A stretch of DNA of 55,912 nucleotides from Saccoglossus kowalevskii (lineage: Eukaryota > Hemichordata > Enteropneusta > Harrimaniidae): NCBI RefSeq assembly GCF_000003605.2, contig NW_003137824.1, positions 546,401 to 602,312 of the forward strand, in the 5' to 3' direction. Positions within the stretch are counted from its first letter, which is position 1; each line of letters begins with the position of its first letter. A model generated the notes under the pieces. The model worked only from the letters and a program-made list of their open reading frames with translations, did no database searches and had not been told where the DNA came from. The position numbers and the translations under genes were made by a program. Of this stretch, positions 1 to 13,197 are shown one piece after another.

Positions 1-540
1 TTGCTACCATGTAAGCCATAGTGATGGATGCAAGGGATTGGCTCTCTGGTTGCTACCATGTTAGCCACAGTGATGGATGCAAGGGACTGACTCTGTTTGC
101 TACCATGTTAGCCATGGTGATGGATGCAAGGGATTGGCTCTCTGGTTGCTACCATGTTAGCCATAGTGATGGATGCAAGGGACTGGCTCTCTGTTTGCTA
201 CCATGTTAGCCATAGTGATGGATGCAAGGGATTGGCTCTCTGGTTGCTACCATGTTAACCATAGTGATGGATGCAAGGGATTGGCTCTCTGTTTGCTACC
301 ATGTTAACCATAGTGATGGATGCAAGGGACTGGCTCTCTGGCTGCTACCATGTTAGCCATTGTGATGGATGCAAGGGATTGGCTCTCTGATTGATACCAT
401 GTTAACCATAGTGATGGATGCAATGGACTGGCTCTATGGTTGCTACCACGTTAGCCATAGTGATGGATGCAAGGAACTGACTCTCTGGCTGCTACCATGT
501 TAACCATAGTGATGGATGCAAAGGACAGGCTTTCTGGTTG
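1..540. repeat. 49-bp minisatellite, about 11 units, open at the left edge
   Basis: Head-to-tail copies of a 49-bp unit containing TTGCTACCATGTTAGCC and GTGATGGATGCAAGGG, seen at 1, 50, 97 and onward, with single-base changes (AGCC/AACC, GATTGG/GACTGG) and small deletions. The array begins before base 1. Decay is visible from about 540, where the unit dissolves into unique sequence. Short open frames across it are a by-product of the repeat and are not genes. Confidence 0.95.
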
Positions 541-2160
541 CTGTGGTGTGGTTGATACCATTAGACGACCGTGTTGTCAGTATCAGGGTTACCTGCAAGC
601 AGCCATGTTATCAACAACAGCGGTAACTGTAGGCAGCAGTGATGCCACCATCATTGGTACAGATGTGTCATATATGCCAGCAATGGCAGTAACTGCTCCC
701 AGTCATCACAGATACTGAGTTCTATGCAGTTTTCACTTACATTATTTTCATCATAATCATCATGAAATGCCTGTATGAAAAATCTGTCTTTACACGTCTT
801 GGCAATATATATTCATTCATTTCAATTCAAGGCAGTTATCATTTGGTTGCTAGGCTACAGATCATTTTTCATACAGTTTGCTGCTGGTTTTCCCAAGATA
901 ATTCAGTAGAATTGGTTTGAGTTATGTCATTATTATCTCATGAATATGTATGAGATATACTGCTTTCCTGTGATATGATGTGATAATGTGTCTCTTCATT
1001 TGATGTTTTGACCATGATGACCATAGTTTGAACCTGATTAACTGTTATCCAAAGCATGGTTTTCCGGTGGTCACTTTTGTCTTTTTGTGACTATGTTACT
1101 CAAAATCAGATAATTTGAATGTTCACCAGTGACCACAGTCAGTCATAAATATTTTATTCAGAAAAACAAAGCAGTGAAAAAAAAACTAGAATGGTAACAG
1201 ACATGTAACTGTCGTGGTATTGAAATAATTTTGCAATATCTTTGTTGAAGTAGTAAAACATCCCTGGGATGTTTACCAAATCACTGAAGCCAAAATGTAT
1301 TGCAATTTAATTTTAATAAGATCATATTTTTGAAAATCTAAAACTCATTACTAAAAAAGACTTCTTTTCTTAAAAGAATTAAGCTCCCTGCTGAATATAT
1401 CATAATATAAAGCATATATGCAGTTTTAGAATTCCTCACATTTTAAAGACATTTTATTATGACTTATTCAAAGCCTTTAAAATGTAAAAATGAATAATGA
1501 CATAACAACCAAGCCAATAAGATAATGTGTGTGTTATTTAATCAAACTGTGGCAGATTTGTCAGGTACTACCGGGGTACAACATATGGTCGATGAATGCA
1601 TATCAATGGAGATATTATTAACACAAAAAAAACATATGTTTTAATATGCAATTCAGCTGTCTAAAACATGTTTCATATTTATCATAGTGAAAGAAACCAC
1701 CAACTGTTCCTATAACATTTTTTATTAATTGACTTGTGAAAAAATAACAAAAACAACAATTTACTAATAAATTTCAGCTGTCAATTTTGTCAGCAGAAGA
1801 CACGTACATTTTATGCAAAGCATATTTGATGTCAGTAATGTTAGATAATATACATTTTTGATGCAAAACTAAACTATCCTCAGCTTTTGTGAGTATAAGT
1901 GAAAAATACAAACATATACAGAAAACAGAAAATATTGTCACAAAATGAACAAATCTGAATGAGGCCGCCTCAAAGCAACTATAAACTAAATATCAAAGTG
2001 TGTAAAGATTGGTTACTTAGTTCAGGTGAAGGTATAGTTGACAAAATGTCTGTCACCCATTGTTGGTTTCTTAGGGGCACATCTATGTGAACATTGTGCA
2101 TGTGATCTATCGCATGTTTATGAATAATTGCTGTTACTATACGTCATTTGATACCTTAGG
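541..2160. other. Gene-free AT-rich stretch
   Basis: I see no exon with acceptor, open frame and donor, and no recognisable protein on either strand. A short piece near 1930-2000 (ACAAAATGAACAAATCTGA) matches the core of the element at 5112-5923 in the same orientation and is probably a decayed relic of that family. Confidence 0.6.
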
Positions 2161-2167
2161 TGGATTT

Positions 2168-2480
2168 GTTCATTATGTCACATCTTCAAGACTCTAATTT
2201 TGATGATTTTTTTTTTTATTTTTGATAAAAAGAGGGATTTTTGGCTTCTTCTTACAAACCGCAAGTCCAATTGCTTTGATATTTAGTATATATGTACCTA
2301 GGGTGAACTTCTCTCACATTTGTTCTTTTTGTGATGATATCTTCAATTCTCTAATTTTGGTATGTTTTTTTACTTTTTTTTTATATAAAAAGTCATATTT
2401 TTGATGTTTTCTTGAAGCCAGATTTATCTCTCAGATTTTTTCATTTCATAAATATATCTTAAATTTTCTAATTTGGGTTA
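2168..2480 (-). repeat. Decayed inverted copies of the 157-bp core repeat
   Basis: Read on the minus strand, this stretch resembles the 157-bp core unit of the element at 5112-5923. Shared pieces include the region of AATGAACAAATCTGAGAGAG, the stretch reading as 'caaagcaattggacttgcggttt', and 'attagagaattgaagatatc'. At least two core units can be followed. The terminal hairpin of the 5.1-kb element is not seen here, so this is a truncated and diverged relative in opposite orientation. Confidence 0.6.
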
Positions 2481-2660
2481 AAAATGATATATTTTGACTT
2501 CTTTGACTCATTCAATAGACAATTGTCCATTCCCTACAAAATTACATATGTGACAGACAAAGATCATAGAGTTGCAGTGGAGTCAAAACATCATGTGGGA
2601 TTTGACGAACGTGGAACTATTTTGTGGGTGTTTCCATGCTTGACAAGCCATGCATGGCAC

Positions 2661-3317
2661 AGTCCCTGTTAGTTATCCAATTTAAGATATATAGTGTTGT
2701 TTATAGTAATATAGCAGGAATATAACCATATCAGGAATATGATTATTTAACATTAAAATGATTGACATTTGTATCTGATCGTCAAACAAGTACTTATCCA
2801 TATTGAAAGATATTGCTCTGGAACAGCACTCAAAATCAGCCATTTTGAATACATGTATATATATTATATAACATGATGTATAACGAATATATAAAATTTG
2901 AATATAATCAGTCAAAGCATTTAAGAGATATGGCTCTAGAAGCTTAATGAATTTTTAGCACAAAAATGGCTGCCATTCAGCCATCTTAAATCAGATCGTA
3001 AAACAAAATGACATGAACCAAGGTCCTATAATGTCTAAGGTATATACCAATTTTGAACAAAATCCATCTGTAAACAGCCGAAAAATGCTTGATTTTGATG
3101 ATTTTTAGCAAAAAATGGTCGCCAATCAGCCATCTTGAATCAGATTGTGAAACAATATGTATAATATCATGTGTGATGTATGTGTGAAGTTTGATTGTGA
3201 TTGGTCCAGGCATTTCTAAGATACAGGTCCGGACGCACGCACGCACGCACGGACAGACGGACACGCGGAAGTCAAAAAATAAGTCCCTGTTTTCGGACTG
3301 CGTCCGAACGGGGACTA
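2661..3317 (+). mobile_element. Small non-autonomous element with 150-bp cores and 3' hairpin
   Basis: The left end AGTCCCTGTT (2661-2670) matches the reverse complement of the right end AACGGGGACT (3307-3316) at 9 of 10 bases. Inside, a unit containing TTTTTAGCA and AATGG..GCCA..CAGCCATCTT recurs exactly 150 bp apart (2951 and 3101), with a more decayed copy before it. Near the right end is a GCAC/GACAGACGG-rich stretch (3234-3268), then an imperfect hairpin (about 3281-3316) with arms reading AGTCCCTGTTTTCGGAC and GTCCGAACGGGGACT. The layout of tandem cores, GACAGACG stretch and terminal hairpin is shared with the element at 5112-5923. It resembles Helitron-related or 'pearl'-type elements known in bivalves; that family label is inference. 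It has no coding capacity. Confidence 0.65.
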
Positions 3318-5111
3318 ATAATGTACCATACACATTTTATGATGGTCAATTTTCATGAAGTAAAGATATCTCAATGGCATATTCCTACCTTGAAAGATGG
3401 TTATTTCAACATTGCATAATGATGATCATGTGCATAAACATTCGGCGAGACAAATCCAGTTACATGGATCTCTCAGACTGGTTCATTTCTTCTAAGAATG
3501 CTCAAACTTTTTATTTAATAGATGATTATTTTAGCATTATCATCACTATCACTGATATTTTACACCACAATATTTTTAACTGTCCCTTCCTTGCTACGTA
3601 CCTTTCCCAACTCACAATGTTTGATGTGTTTGCCAAAAAGCAAGGCTACAATAGTTTACCTATGATTTTCAAAAAGAAGACAGAAATGTAGTAGTTCTGA
3701 CCAAGAATCATGAAACTATTACCCCAAAACAGAACAATAACCTAAAATAAAAAACTGAAGATCTACATGTATATACTATAAATGCATTAATTATTCACTA
3801 GGTTTTACTCTCGCTATTTTGTGGATATAAGTAAAAATGTCTATTAAATTAAATTAACACATGTAAAATAACAATGAAACAATGTTTCCCTGCAGAATTT
3901 GTGAAATTAAAACCCAGTGAAATTGCTCAAAACATTAAAACAGTGTAAATAAATGGTTTGACAGTATGCCAGAATATATCAACACAAAATTAAGAAAGTG
4001 GTAGTTACAAGGTACATACTTACATCAGTATCAATGTGATGATGTCAAATATACAGTCAGATGGACAATCAGTAATATGAACAGATTTACCATCTTCTCA
4101 TCGTTGTTAAACTTGTTCCAGTTCTTACATAAAATATAACCACTATCTATGCAAAAACATCTGCAAACAATAACAAAAACAAACAAAAAAACAAACAATA
4201 AAATAGATTTGTAGACAAATAAAAATAATTATTTTCTGCAGCTAAGGGCCACAGTAAAATATTAATTGTGGTGATATACAGTTCCTCATTTCAGTCTGTT
4301 GAATACATATTTCCCATACAAGTCTATAAATGCATATAGGCACTTATGTGAATGACATACTAGGTGTGTTTACAGCAAATATTAGTCATATTCTAAGATT
4401 TTTAGTTTATGTGTGCTTTGAAAATGAACATGCACTTCAAACAGAGCAAATACAAATTACTTTTACTGAAAAAGTAAAATCAATTAAAATCCTCCCTGGA
4501 ATATCTAGGGAAACATGGATGAGAAAAAAAGACATGATGACCTTATATAGACCTACATGTATCTATGCATATTAAAAAAGATTTATCAATGAATACCCCC
4601 TATATCATGAAATTTGAGCATGGAGGCAATGAGACATTTCATGAACAGAAAAACAATTTTTTTTTTATATATCATGAACTAATTCATGTAAAAGCACAGT
4701 CCTACCCTTGAATGAATTCCAGACATAGAGATACTGGATACACCATATGCATCATAACTTTCTCATATTCTATATTTAGTTGAAGAGATGATTTATTGAC
4801 AATATCAGTGAAAATTGAAAGCCATTGATTACTCATCAATTTTGATTCTAATTCGTGATTCTTGATTCAAGGCAACACTTAGTGACTTAAATTACTGGAC
4901 ATAATCAAATAAAGGATAAACAGAATATAATTATCACAAATGTGATCTGTATACCAACACAGGCAGACACTAGTTCAATATCAAAGTGTCAAAGTATTGC
5001 ACCATTTCATGTATGGTACGAGTCCAGCAATATACACAATGCTAATGTTAATGATAATTTATACAAAGAAATTCAGCCACATTCAATTAACAAGCAGCCT
5101 GTCGGCTGAGA
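3318..5111. other. Gene-free stretch with a possible MITE relic
   Basis: No supported exon. Around 3770-3955 the left part (ATTCACTAGGTTTTAC) and right part (GTAAAACCC..AGTGAAATT, inverted) show imperfect inverted similarity, consistent with a decayed MITE of roughly 180 bp. The remainder is AT-rich sequence with A-rich runs, for example at 4165-4200. Confidence 0.45.
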
Positions 5112-5923
5112 TAGCTCCGCTGTTAAAGAACAGAAGATATCATTAGAAAATGAACAATATGTATAGTATCAAAGCAATGGGACTTGCTGTTTTTAACAAG
5201 AAGTCGAAAATGTCACTTTTTACCAAAAATTACAAAAATATTCACAAAAATTAGAGAATTAAAGATATCATTACAAAATGAACAAATCTGAGAGAGGTCC
5301 ACATGTAGTACTTATATATGTAATATCAAAGCGATTGGACTTGCGTTTTTTAACAAGAAATCAAAAATATCACTTTTTACTAAAAATGACAAAAATATTC
5401 ACCAAAATTAGAAAATTAAAGATATTATTACAAAATGAACAAATCTGAGAGAGGTCCACATGTAGTACTTATATATGTAATAACAAATCAATTGGACTTG
5501 TGGTTTTTAACAAGAAGTCGAAAATATCACTTTTTACCAAAAATGACAAAAATATTCACCAAAATTAGAGAATTAAAGATATCATTACAAAATGAACAAA
5601 TCTGAGAGAGGTCCACATGTAGTACTTATATATGTAATATCAAAGCAATTGGACTTGCGGTTTTTAACAAGAAGTCGAAAATATCACTTTTTACCAAAAA
5701 TGACAAAAATATTGACTAAAATTAGAGACTTGAAGATATCAACATGAAATGAACAAACCTAAGAGAGGTCTACTCAAGGTACATATACACCAAGTATCAA
5801 ATCATTCAGGCTAGTAGTTTTCAAGAAGAAGTTGAAAAAGTAAAACATTGACACAGACGACAGACGATGACGAACAATCACTCATATGATAAGCTCCGCT
5901 CGACAAAGTCGACAGCGGAGCTA
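5112..5923 (+). mobile_element. 812-bp non-autonomous element: 12-bp inverted ends, 157-bp tandem cores, 3' hairpin
   Basis: The termini are perfect 12-bp inverted repeats: TAGCTCCGCTGT (5112-5123) and ACAGCGGAGCTA (5912-5923). The interior is a tandem array with an exact 157-bp period, anchored by AGAGAGGTCC at 5291, 5448, 5605 and 5762, plus a partial first unit. Just before the right end are a GACGACAGACGATGACG stretch (5857-5873) and a palindrome (about 5892-5922) whose arms are AGCTCCGCT and AGCGGAGCT. There is no open frame, so any movement would depend on another element's enzyme. The architecture matches the element at 2661-3317. It is comparable to bivalve pearl/Helitron-like elements, by inference only. 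Confidence 0.75.
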
Positions 5924-8900
5924 AAAAACATGGACTTGTGTAGCAAGGAAGATTGCTCTGGGGGGTCATATAACACAGAGTTTCATTGACTTTCATGAAA
6001 TGTTATTTTTTCAAAAACAATACAATCATCAAATCTCAAAAATTCCCAGCAATTGAAATTGTCTTGATGTAATGTTGTATTGTTTCAGAACTCTTATTTT
6101 AACTTTTGCCAAAGATAAGATTTTACCAGGCAGCAAATAAATTGTTAGTTTGTACCCAGTCTTGAAATTGAGTTTTTATTTGTTATTTTTCCTGAACTTA
6201 CATTTAAGCAATGTTTATTTGTTGCCTATATAATCCAAATGAAATAAAAAGATTGTAGCTTTAATAATAAAATACTGACCAATGTGTCAGCCCAAAAAAT
6301 TATCTATACTACCATAAGAAGAAAACATATCAGGTTACTGCATTATCTAGTATGACTTCCTGGAGAATAATTATATTTCGAACATCTGGTTTCTATGATC
6401 AGCATAGTATAAATGCCTATGTTTAATGAATGCTCAGTTTTTGCTTTATAAACTGAATGAAAACATAGTTTAACTAGTACAACCTTGCCAATTTAGAATC
6501 AAGATTAAATAACAAATAAATAGACGAATACAAACTAACGATGCATGATCTTTTCTTTGCATGGTAAAAGTGAGTATAAAAGTCCTGAAATAATATATCT
6601 AAACATGTTTTCATGGAAAATACATGCTACTTTAGGTGAGAACAATTTAATTCACACCATACGATTTGATTGATTACAACTGGATCATACAGACGGATTT
6701 AAAGGTGTGCGGATGTTTATAACTGAGAATTTCTAGTCGACAACGATATCGTTGCTGACCGAGTAATAAAGATACAACATGTTGACATGTGAAATCCTGT
6801 CTAGTGCCCATGCAATCACCAACTATCGAAGACTAGCCAATTATATGGTTTACATTTATCATGTGTCTTTCAATTTGTTACTGAAAAATAAGACAAAACG
6901 TTGTAGTCGTCGGAGAAAGATGAGCGATTTTTTAACTATAGGTATATCAAAATGATTGATAAATACATTGGACGTACATTGCTGATGTCTTTCCTGTATC
7001 TGTATTGTCAATATCAGGTCTAATTCTGATTAGAGAGGAGACTAGACCACATGAAATCATCAACTTAGGGGAAATAAAACATGTGCAAGCAACCACTAAG
7101 TTTAAAAAATAGATAGGTAGCATGTGTTTCATCTCGAGATAAAACTTTACGTCTCATGTCATGTGCAAAGTGTGCATGCGTCAATGACGAACGAATCATT
7201 TGCAGTTGTAACATGTGTGGATGTAATTAAGCTTGAAAATCGGGTCATAGAATAATTGCAACAAAATCGGCAGGTGTGCATCAGCTTTATGTAACTCGAA
7301 ATGTGCAAATCTGACCCAGACTGCATGTCTAATGTATATATGAAAAAAAAAATCAATAATTTTTTCAATTACTTAAAATATGTTATTGAGGTACTGCAGA
7401 GTGAGTGAGCTTAGGGAAATTGGTACATGTGATTTGTTGTAGTTTCTCTCCTCCAGTCAATCAGAGTCTTGGGCTATGATTTGTTTTGATATATTTCTAC
7501 TCATAAAATGTAAGTAGGTACAGGGGAGTAGTGAATTTTGCAAGTACAAATCTAGCATTACTCTGACAACTACTACCCTTCAAGCATGTTTGCTTTCCAA
7601 ATTGGCTTTTGTTACTCATAATTGTAAAGCATATATTGACTCAACATTCAAACATGCATTACTCCAAGCACACAATATGTACGGTAATTTAGATTTAATT
7701 TTTCTATATTCAATAAAAAATTTTGATAATTTCATATTTGACTAAATAAATTTTTAGCGAAAAAACAGGAAAAATATTGAAACATTCGCAGGTTAATGTT
7801 TATTGCAAACCACCAGGTAAGAGATTGTTGAGTTACGTGGTATTGTACGTGTATGGCATAATCCTGCAATATTGCAGTAACAGTTAATTCTCAAAATTTG
7901 TTTTTAAAATGCAAATACTGACCGTTTTAAGTACTTTTTGAGAAAATACAATGCCTAGATCCACCTCAGGATACATAAAGCATAAATGAAAGTGAATGGT
8001 TGCCATAGTAATACAATTCATCTACAATATTTTAATTGATATATTAATGTATTTGTATTTTATCAGAATACAGTCCTACAAGTGAAGATCACTGCATTGT
8101 ATTTGCCAACCATATGTCACTGACATTGCTCATAATGTCAAGTTCACATCCATGGTTGTTGAGATAGATGAGTGTGTTCAGCTCAGCGTGGATCTAGGAC
8201 AAACATTTATCTTGGTTTGTGTGAATGGTTGAAGTAAAATTCAAGTACAAACCACTAAAGGCATGCAGTCATTATACTTTTTTTGAAAATTAACATATTC
8301 CTTTTTTGGTGTTTTTTCAATAAAATAAAATATTATGGCAGTGTATAAATGGAAAAAATCAAGAGAAATAAACAAGAGACTTGTGATTCTTGCTGATGCC
8401 TGCGGGCAACACCGGTTTTGATTGTCACTTCACTGGGTTCTGTGCATGATGCAATGATTGACAGGTTCATTAATATTCCACCAATGAGATTGGAGTTAAA
8501 TTTTCATGAACAAACATTTATCTGAATAGTTCATTAGAACAGGCCGAAACTGAAATTTTGCACGCTTTCATTTCACAATATTCTTTGAGATTTTTTGTTA
8601 TGATGGCATTGCAAGACTGAAGGACTACTAAAGATACTAGGCATTGAGAATACCAACGGAAGGAGCATACGCTTCTGGGCAGGATGTTGGTGGTTGTTGG
8701 TCTATCTAACAGTTTGTATCACACAACTGACTGCCAACTCAATTCCTTCAACTGGCAAGCGTCTTCTGGCATGGTTATCCGATTTATATTTAACCCACAT
8801 GACAATTCAAATGCATTTCTGAGTCCTTGGCGAAACATCAATACTGTTTACATTATAAACACAACATCTAGTCCTCATGCCAGGTCATGCTTGATATAAT

Positions 8901-11900
8901 ACATGTAAAGTTCTAACATGCTACGAGTACATTCTACTATTCTAATTTCCATCTTCTGCTCTTGTGTTGATTTTTACAAGTCATATGTGTAGTTCATTAA
9001 AATCCAATAAACGTAAACATTCATCTCAGTTGTAATAATAATACTTTACCATAACAAATAAACATAACCTCAACCAATCATAATATTGACAATTGTTTGT
9101 ATATACTAGCTTTCCTGTAAATACACAAGAGGCTTAATAAATTTTTAGCTGATTTCAAATTCTCTTGATTTGCTTATTGCTCAACTCTGACTGAAATTTG
9201 GAAAAATATGTTAATGTTAGAAAAATGGGGATGTTTTTTTCTCCACTAAACTAGTATACATACTTTCATTTATCACATGCAAACATATACATTAATTTTC
9301 TAATTCTTCGATTTACTGATAAAACTAACCCATAATTTAGTTTACATGTTGCCAATGTGACTCTATATCCTTAAATACAATGATGGTTTAGTTTAAAATA
9401 TTTGTTTGTATAAATTCAATAAATACCATATTGCACGCTCACTCATTGGAAAATGAGACTCATTATTAAATTGATACTATAAGCCATATAGTTAAATGAC
9501 TTTTTCCAAGATCAAACATCTTTCTGAAATTAGTTTGAACACTGTTGATATATTAATTTTCATATTTACCAGTAATCTTCATCGCTCACTTAACAGTAGA
9601 CAACTCTGATCACTGCTTTAGTTCAAAACAGATTTATACATTCTGTTAAATTTGTTGAATACAGAAGTCAGCTTTTTCCACCTTTCGCAACATAAATATG
9701 CACAAAGTTTCCCACATTTGTTTTCAAAACTTTTGAATAAAACCTGTAACCAATGAAAAATTACATCTATTTCGTCGAAAATTAACAAAGTCGATGTTTC
9801 CAAATTTTGGTGGGTAAAATGATTTTCAAGTTTATTAGCAATGTTCATTTCTAGTGCAAACAATCATATCATTGCTGGGAGTGTATAGAAAACTGCAGTT
9901 GGCACATTATCTTTAAATCCACCTTTAGGTCATGTGATCCATTTGTTGAGGCTATACATGCATTTTAGTCAATCCACACCCTAACAACAACCTGCATGTC
10001 ATTTACAAAGTGTTGACCCCAAAACGTAGGCCTACCAATCACTCTAACTCTCGTCACTTTCCGTTTTCAGGAACAGCTCTGATATAAGTATAGTTGAAGT
10101 GTTCAATTCCAGTTGACGCGGTTGAGACAAGGAATCGTTACTACTTCGTCACCAAACACTCTTGAAGCCTTATAAGAAAAGACTTAATCAATTTCAGCAC
10201 TTGTTTGCCATTTAATGACACAAATGTTGCATAATGAATAAAATACTGCTGTCAGTCAATTCCCTTCAAAACATTGATCAGTCAAATCCCAATTTTTTCA
10301 TCGATATTCATTTTATTTTTACATAAATACATGGAAACGATTTTTTATTCCTTCAGAAAATTTATTTTACCATTGATTTTCTCAAACCAAACTTCAAATT
10401 ATGTTTCACATTTTCTGTGGAATATAGTTAAAAAATCAAGTACAAGTAGGTTCTGTTCATGTAAGTCCACTGCATTAAATCCACCTGATATTCTTTTGTA
10501 GACTTGTCTTGTACTGATTTTATTCTAACTTTACAAGATAGACATCTTGCGACAAACCTGCGATTGATATGATTTATCCATGTGTTGGTTTTATTCAAAT
10601 TTGGTATGAAGATCAATAATTCATTCATCAAATTTATCGATGGCAAAGCCGACTTCTGTCACCTATTACAAAATTATTCTTGATAATTTTATTCCATATT
10701 TGTTTTTTTCAACTGTTTGGATCAAACCCTGTAGGAAACGGAATATTCAGTCCATTTGGTCCAACAATGACAGAAAAATGTGCAAAATGTTGCAAAAAAT
10801 GCAAGAAAATCAGTGTGTATACTTGTTAACCATCTATTGGTGAGGTGGTGATCATTGTTACAAACTGAATTCAGAAGACACATCAAGAAATATAACAGCT
10901 AATGTGACATTTTAAATACAAGTTCACTGTGCAGTCAGTCAGTCGAATACAGTTCCTCACAATGCCAAATCACAAAAAACAGTTATGATATAGCATTATA
11001 AGTATACATTATTTTTACACTTGGAAACCAGTGCTCCGAAGGAAACGTAATGGGTCATACGGACAAACAGGAGCCATTTTAAATAACTTGCATGCGTACA
11101 TTGAATGAATAAATTATGACTCGTCAATTTCCTCTGCAGAGAGAAGGAAGACAATCCAATTGGAAATATAGGAAGTCATCGCGTTATTTATTCACTGGGG
11201 AAATACAGCTATTGTGATAACGAAGTATGCCCAAGGCGATAAAGTCCATTGATGTTCATTTCCCTATCATTATCGCGCATGTTCTTTTTTTCGCAATGAA
11301 CAAAATGTCATGATATGCGATTATTTATACTGATCAGGGGGCGTCTAATGATCAGAGCTTTATGCTTGTCATTACTGACATGGTATTGTTATCTATCTTT
11401 TAACAGGCTACAATACATTTATATCATTCAAATATATGTTGCCATGGAAACTAGTGATTTGTTATTAGATGCTGTCAATCTGTACCCATGCAAGCAATAA
11501 TGTGGTTTCAATGTACTTGGTAGCTCAACCACATTCTATTGTCTGTTTATAATATAAGTATAAGGAAAAATAATCAGACTAATTTTGACAATTTCTGACA
11601 TTGCTCTTGTATATATATATATAGCCAAGTTTGTCTATTTCCTGTTGTGACTATGATAAATTGTTTTTTGTGCTCAAAACAATTTGTCCATTGTTCCAGA
11701 CCTGTTAATTGTAATGAAGGGATGATTTTTTTATGACTACGTAAATGAGCAGCTGGATGTTAACCGAGTAGTCACAATACACGTACCAGTTTTTGTTGAG
11801 CAATCACTGGGAGTCAGAGGTTAACAAGAGATGACAGTTCGTTAACCATCATTTCAACTCTCATCACAGCTACTACACAAGACGATACACGACTCCTGAC

Positions 11901-12560
11901 TTCATTATTGGAAATATGCCTCAGGAATGAATTTTCACTCTTGCTGTCATATTCTGTCCGTACGTGTATTGTTACCATGGTTACAGCACTACTTAATTAG
12001 ATGACCAATGTTACAATGTCTTATTACATGCTATATCAAATCATAATTTGTAAGTATTTCTTTTCCTAGTAATGGCAAAATATTGAGATACATATAAGAG
12101 GTACAATACAAATATTGCATTGACAATTACTGAAAGCATTAAATTGAACTATATGTATACTACAACTGTAGTTAGTAGTGGATTTCTAAACTGGTAACTG
12201 CTACACCAGTTTACACTAGTATGACACACAAACAGACAGACATAGACAGGCAAACAGACAATTAAGAGACTTCATCAATACTCCATCAGCTCACAGTAAC
12301 GACAATTTGCAAAACTGTCCATTCTTACAATGTTACTTTTCATAATTTTTTTTTATACATAGTGACTATATACAGCAAAACATGTTGATTAAGATACTCA
12401 CACAGTAATATATATTTCAGGAGTTTCAAGATAATAAAGTTTTCACCATATTTAATATTTTGAAAAGGGTGTTTGCATGCATAAAAATTTAACCTTTGTA
12501 GATGTTTAATTTCTTTCAATTACCATAAATATAAGTTATCAGTCAAAATCACATGAAAAG
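5924..12560. other. Long gene-free AT-rich stretch
   Basis: I found no recognisable protein, RNA gene or exon pair on either strand. Open frames of 60-80 codons occur at the rate expected for AT-rich DNA and lack splice context. One short cysteine-dense frame near 10733-10832 is noted under findings as a weak candidate. Confidence 0.5.
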
Positions 12561-12564
12561 TTCA

Positions 12565-13020
12565 GTGACCAATCACTTGTTTGTTTGTTTGTTTATTGCA
12601 AAGCAAAAGGCCATCGGCCCAAAGAGCAAATACAATTTCATTTAACAGCATTAAGTCCATAAAATGGTAACAATGAAATACATTCAAGTTCTGCTTTTCA
12701 TGGTGGTAAGTAAGTGGTAAGTGGGGTTAGAGAAAAAAAACACAGGCAAAAATTCTGCTTTAAACGGTGATAATTGGGGCAAATAGCTATAAAATATACA
12801 ATTGATTACGTTCAACATAGTATTCACAAAATCTATGATCAATATGCAAATTGTTAGAAGAACAATGTAGCCTTGACAACGCAGCTCTAAATTTGGAAAC
12901 ATGTATGCAAGATAAATATTTTTTCTTCATCAAGTGACGACTTAAAATTGTTATAGGATCGGAGTTTGAGGGAAGAATCAGTGTCGTCGTGCCATACTTG
13001 TTGCGCACAATCTTTAATTC
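12565..13020 (-). mobile_element. LINE 3'-end fragment
   Basis: On the minus strand, broken frames encode a segment typical of the LINE C-terminus: KFRAALSRLHCSS, then a Cys-containing stretch, then a YLPQLSPFKAEFLPVFF-like segment and a final NPTYHLL region. The larger LINE at 35.5-38.5 kb has the matching features ARFRCSLHSLRIEI, CKVC and ENEYHLF in the same order. Its 3' end reads GGGCCGATGGCC followed by AATAAA and (CAAA)n on the minus strand, and the larger LINE also has GGGCCGATGGC and AATAAA at its end. It is 5'-truncated and carries stops and frameshifts, so it is inactive. Confidence 0.7.
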
Positions 13021-13197
13021 TCTGTGTTAACTGTGAAAGAAACACATTTTTTGACCCCACACCTTGGTTCAGTCATACACGTCCGAAAAGCAACATTTAC
13101 CCATTAAATGCTCAATTTACCATTTATGAGAATATCTATTAGCTTAGCATCCATCTGTAATAATCTCAGCCAGTAGCTAATGCATTTTTTAAAGAAA

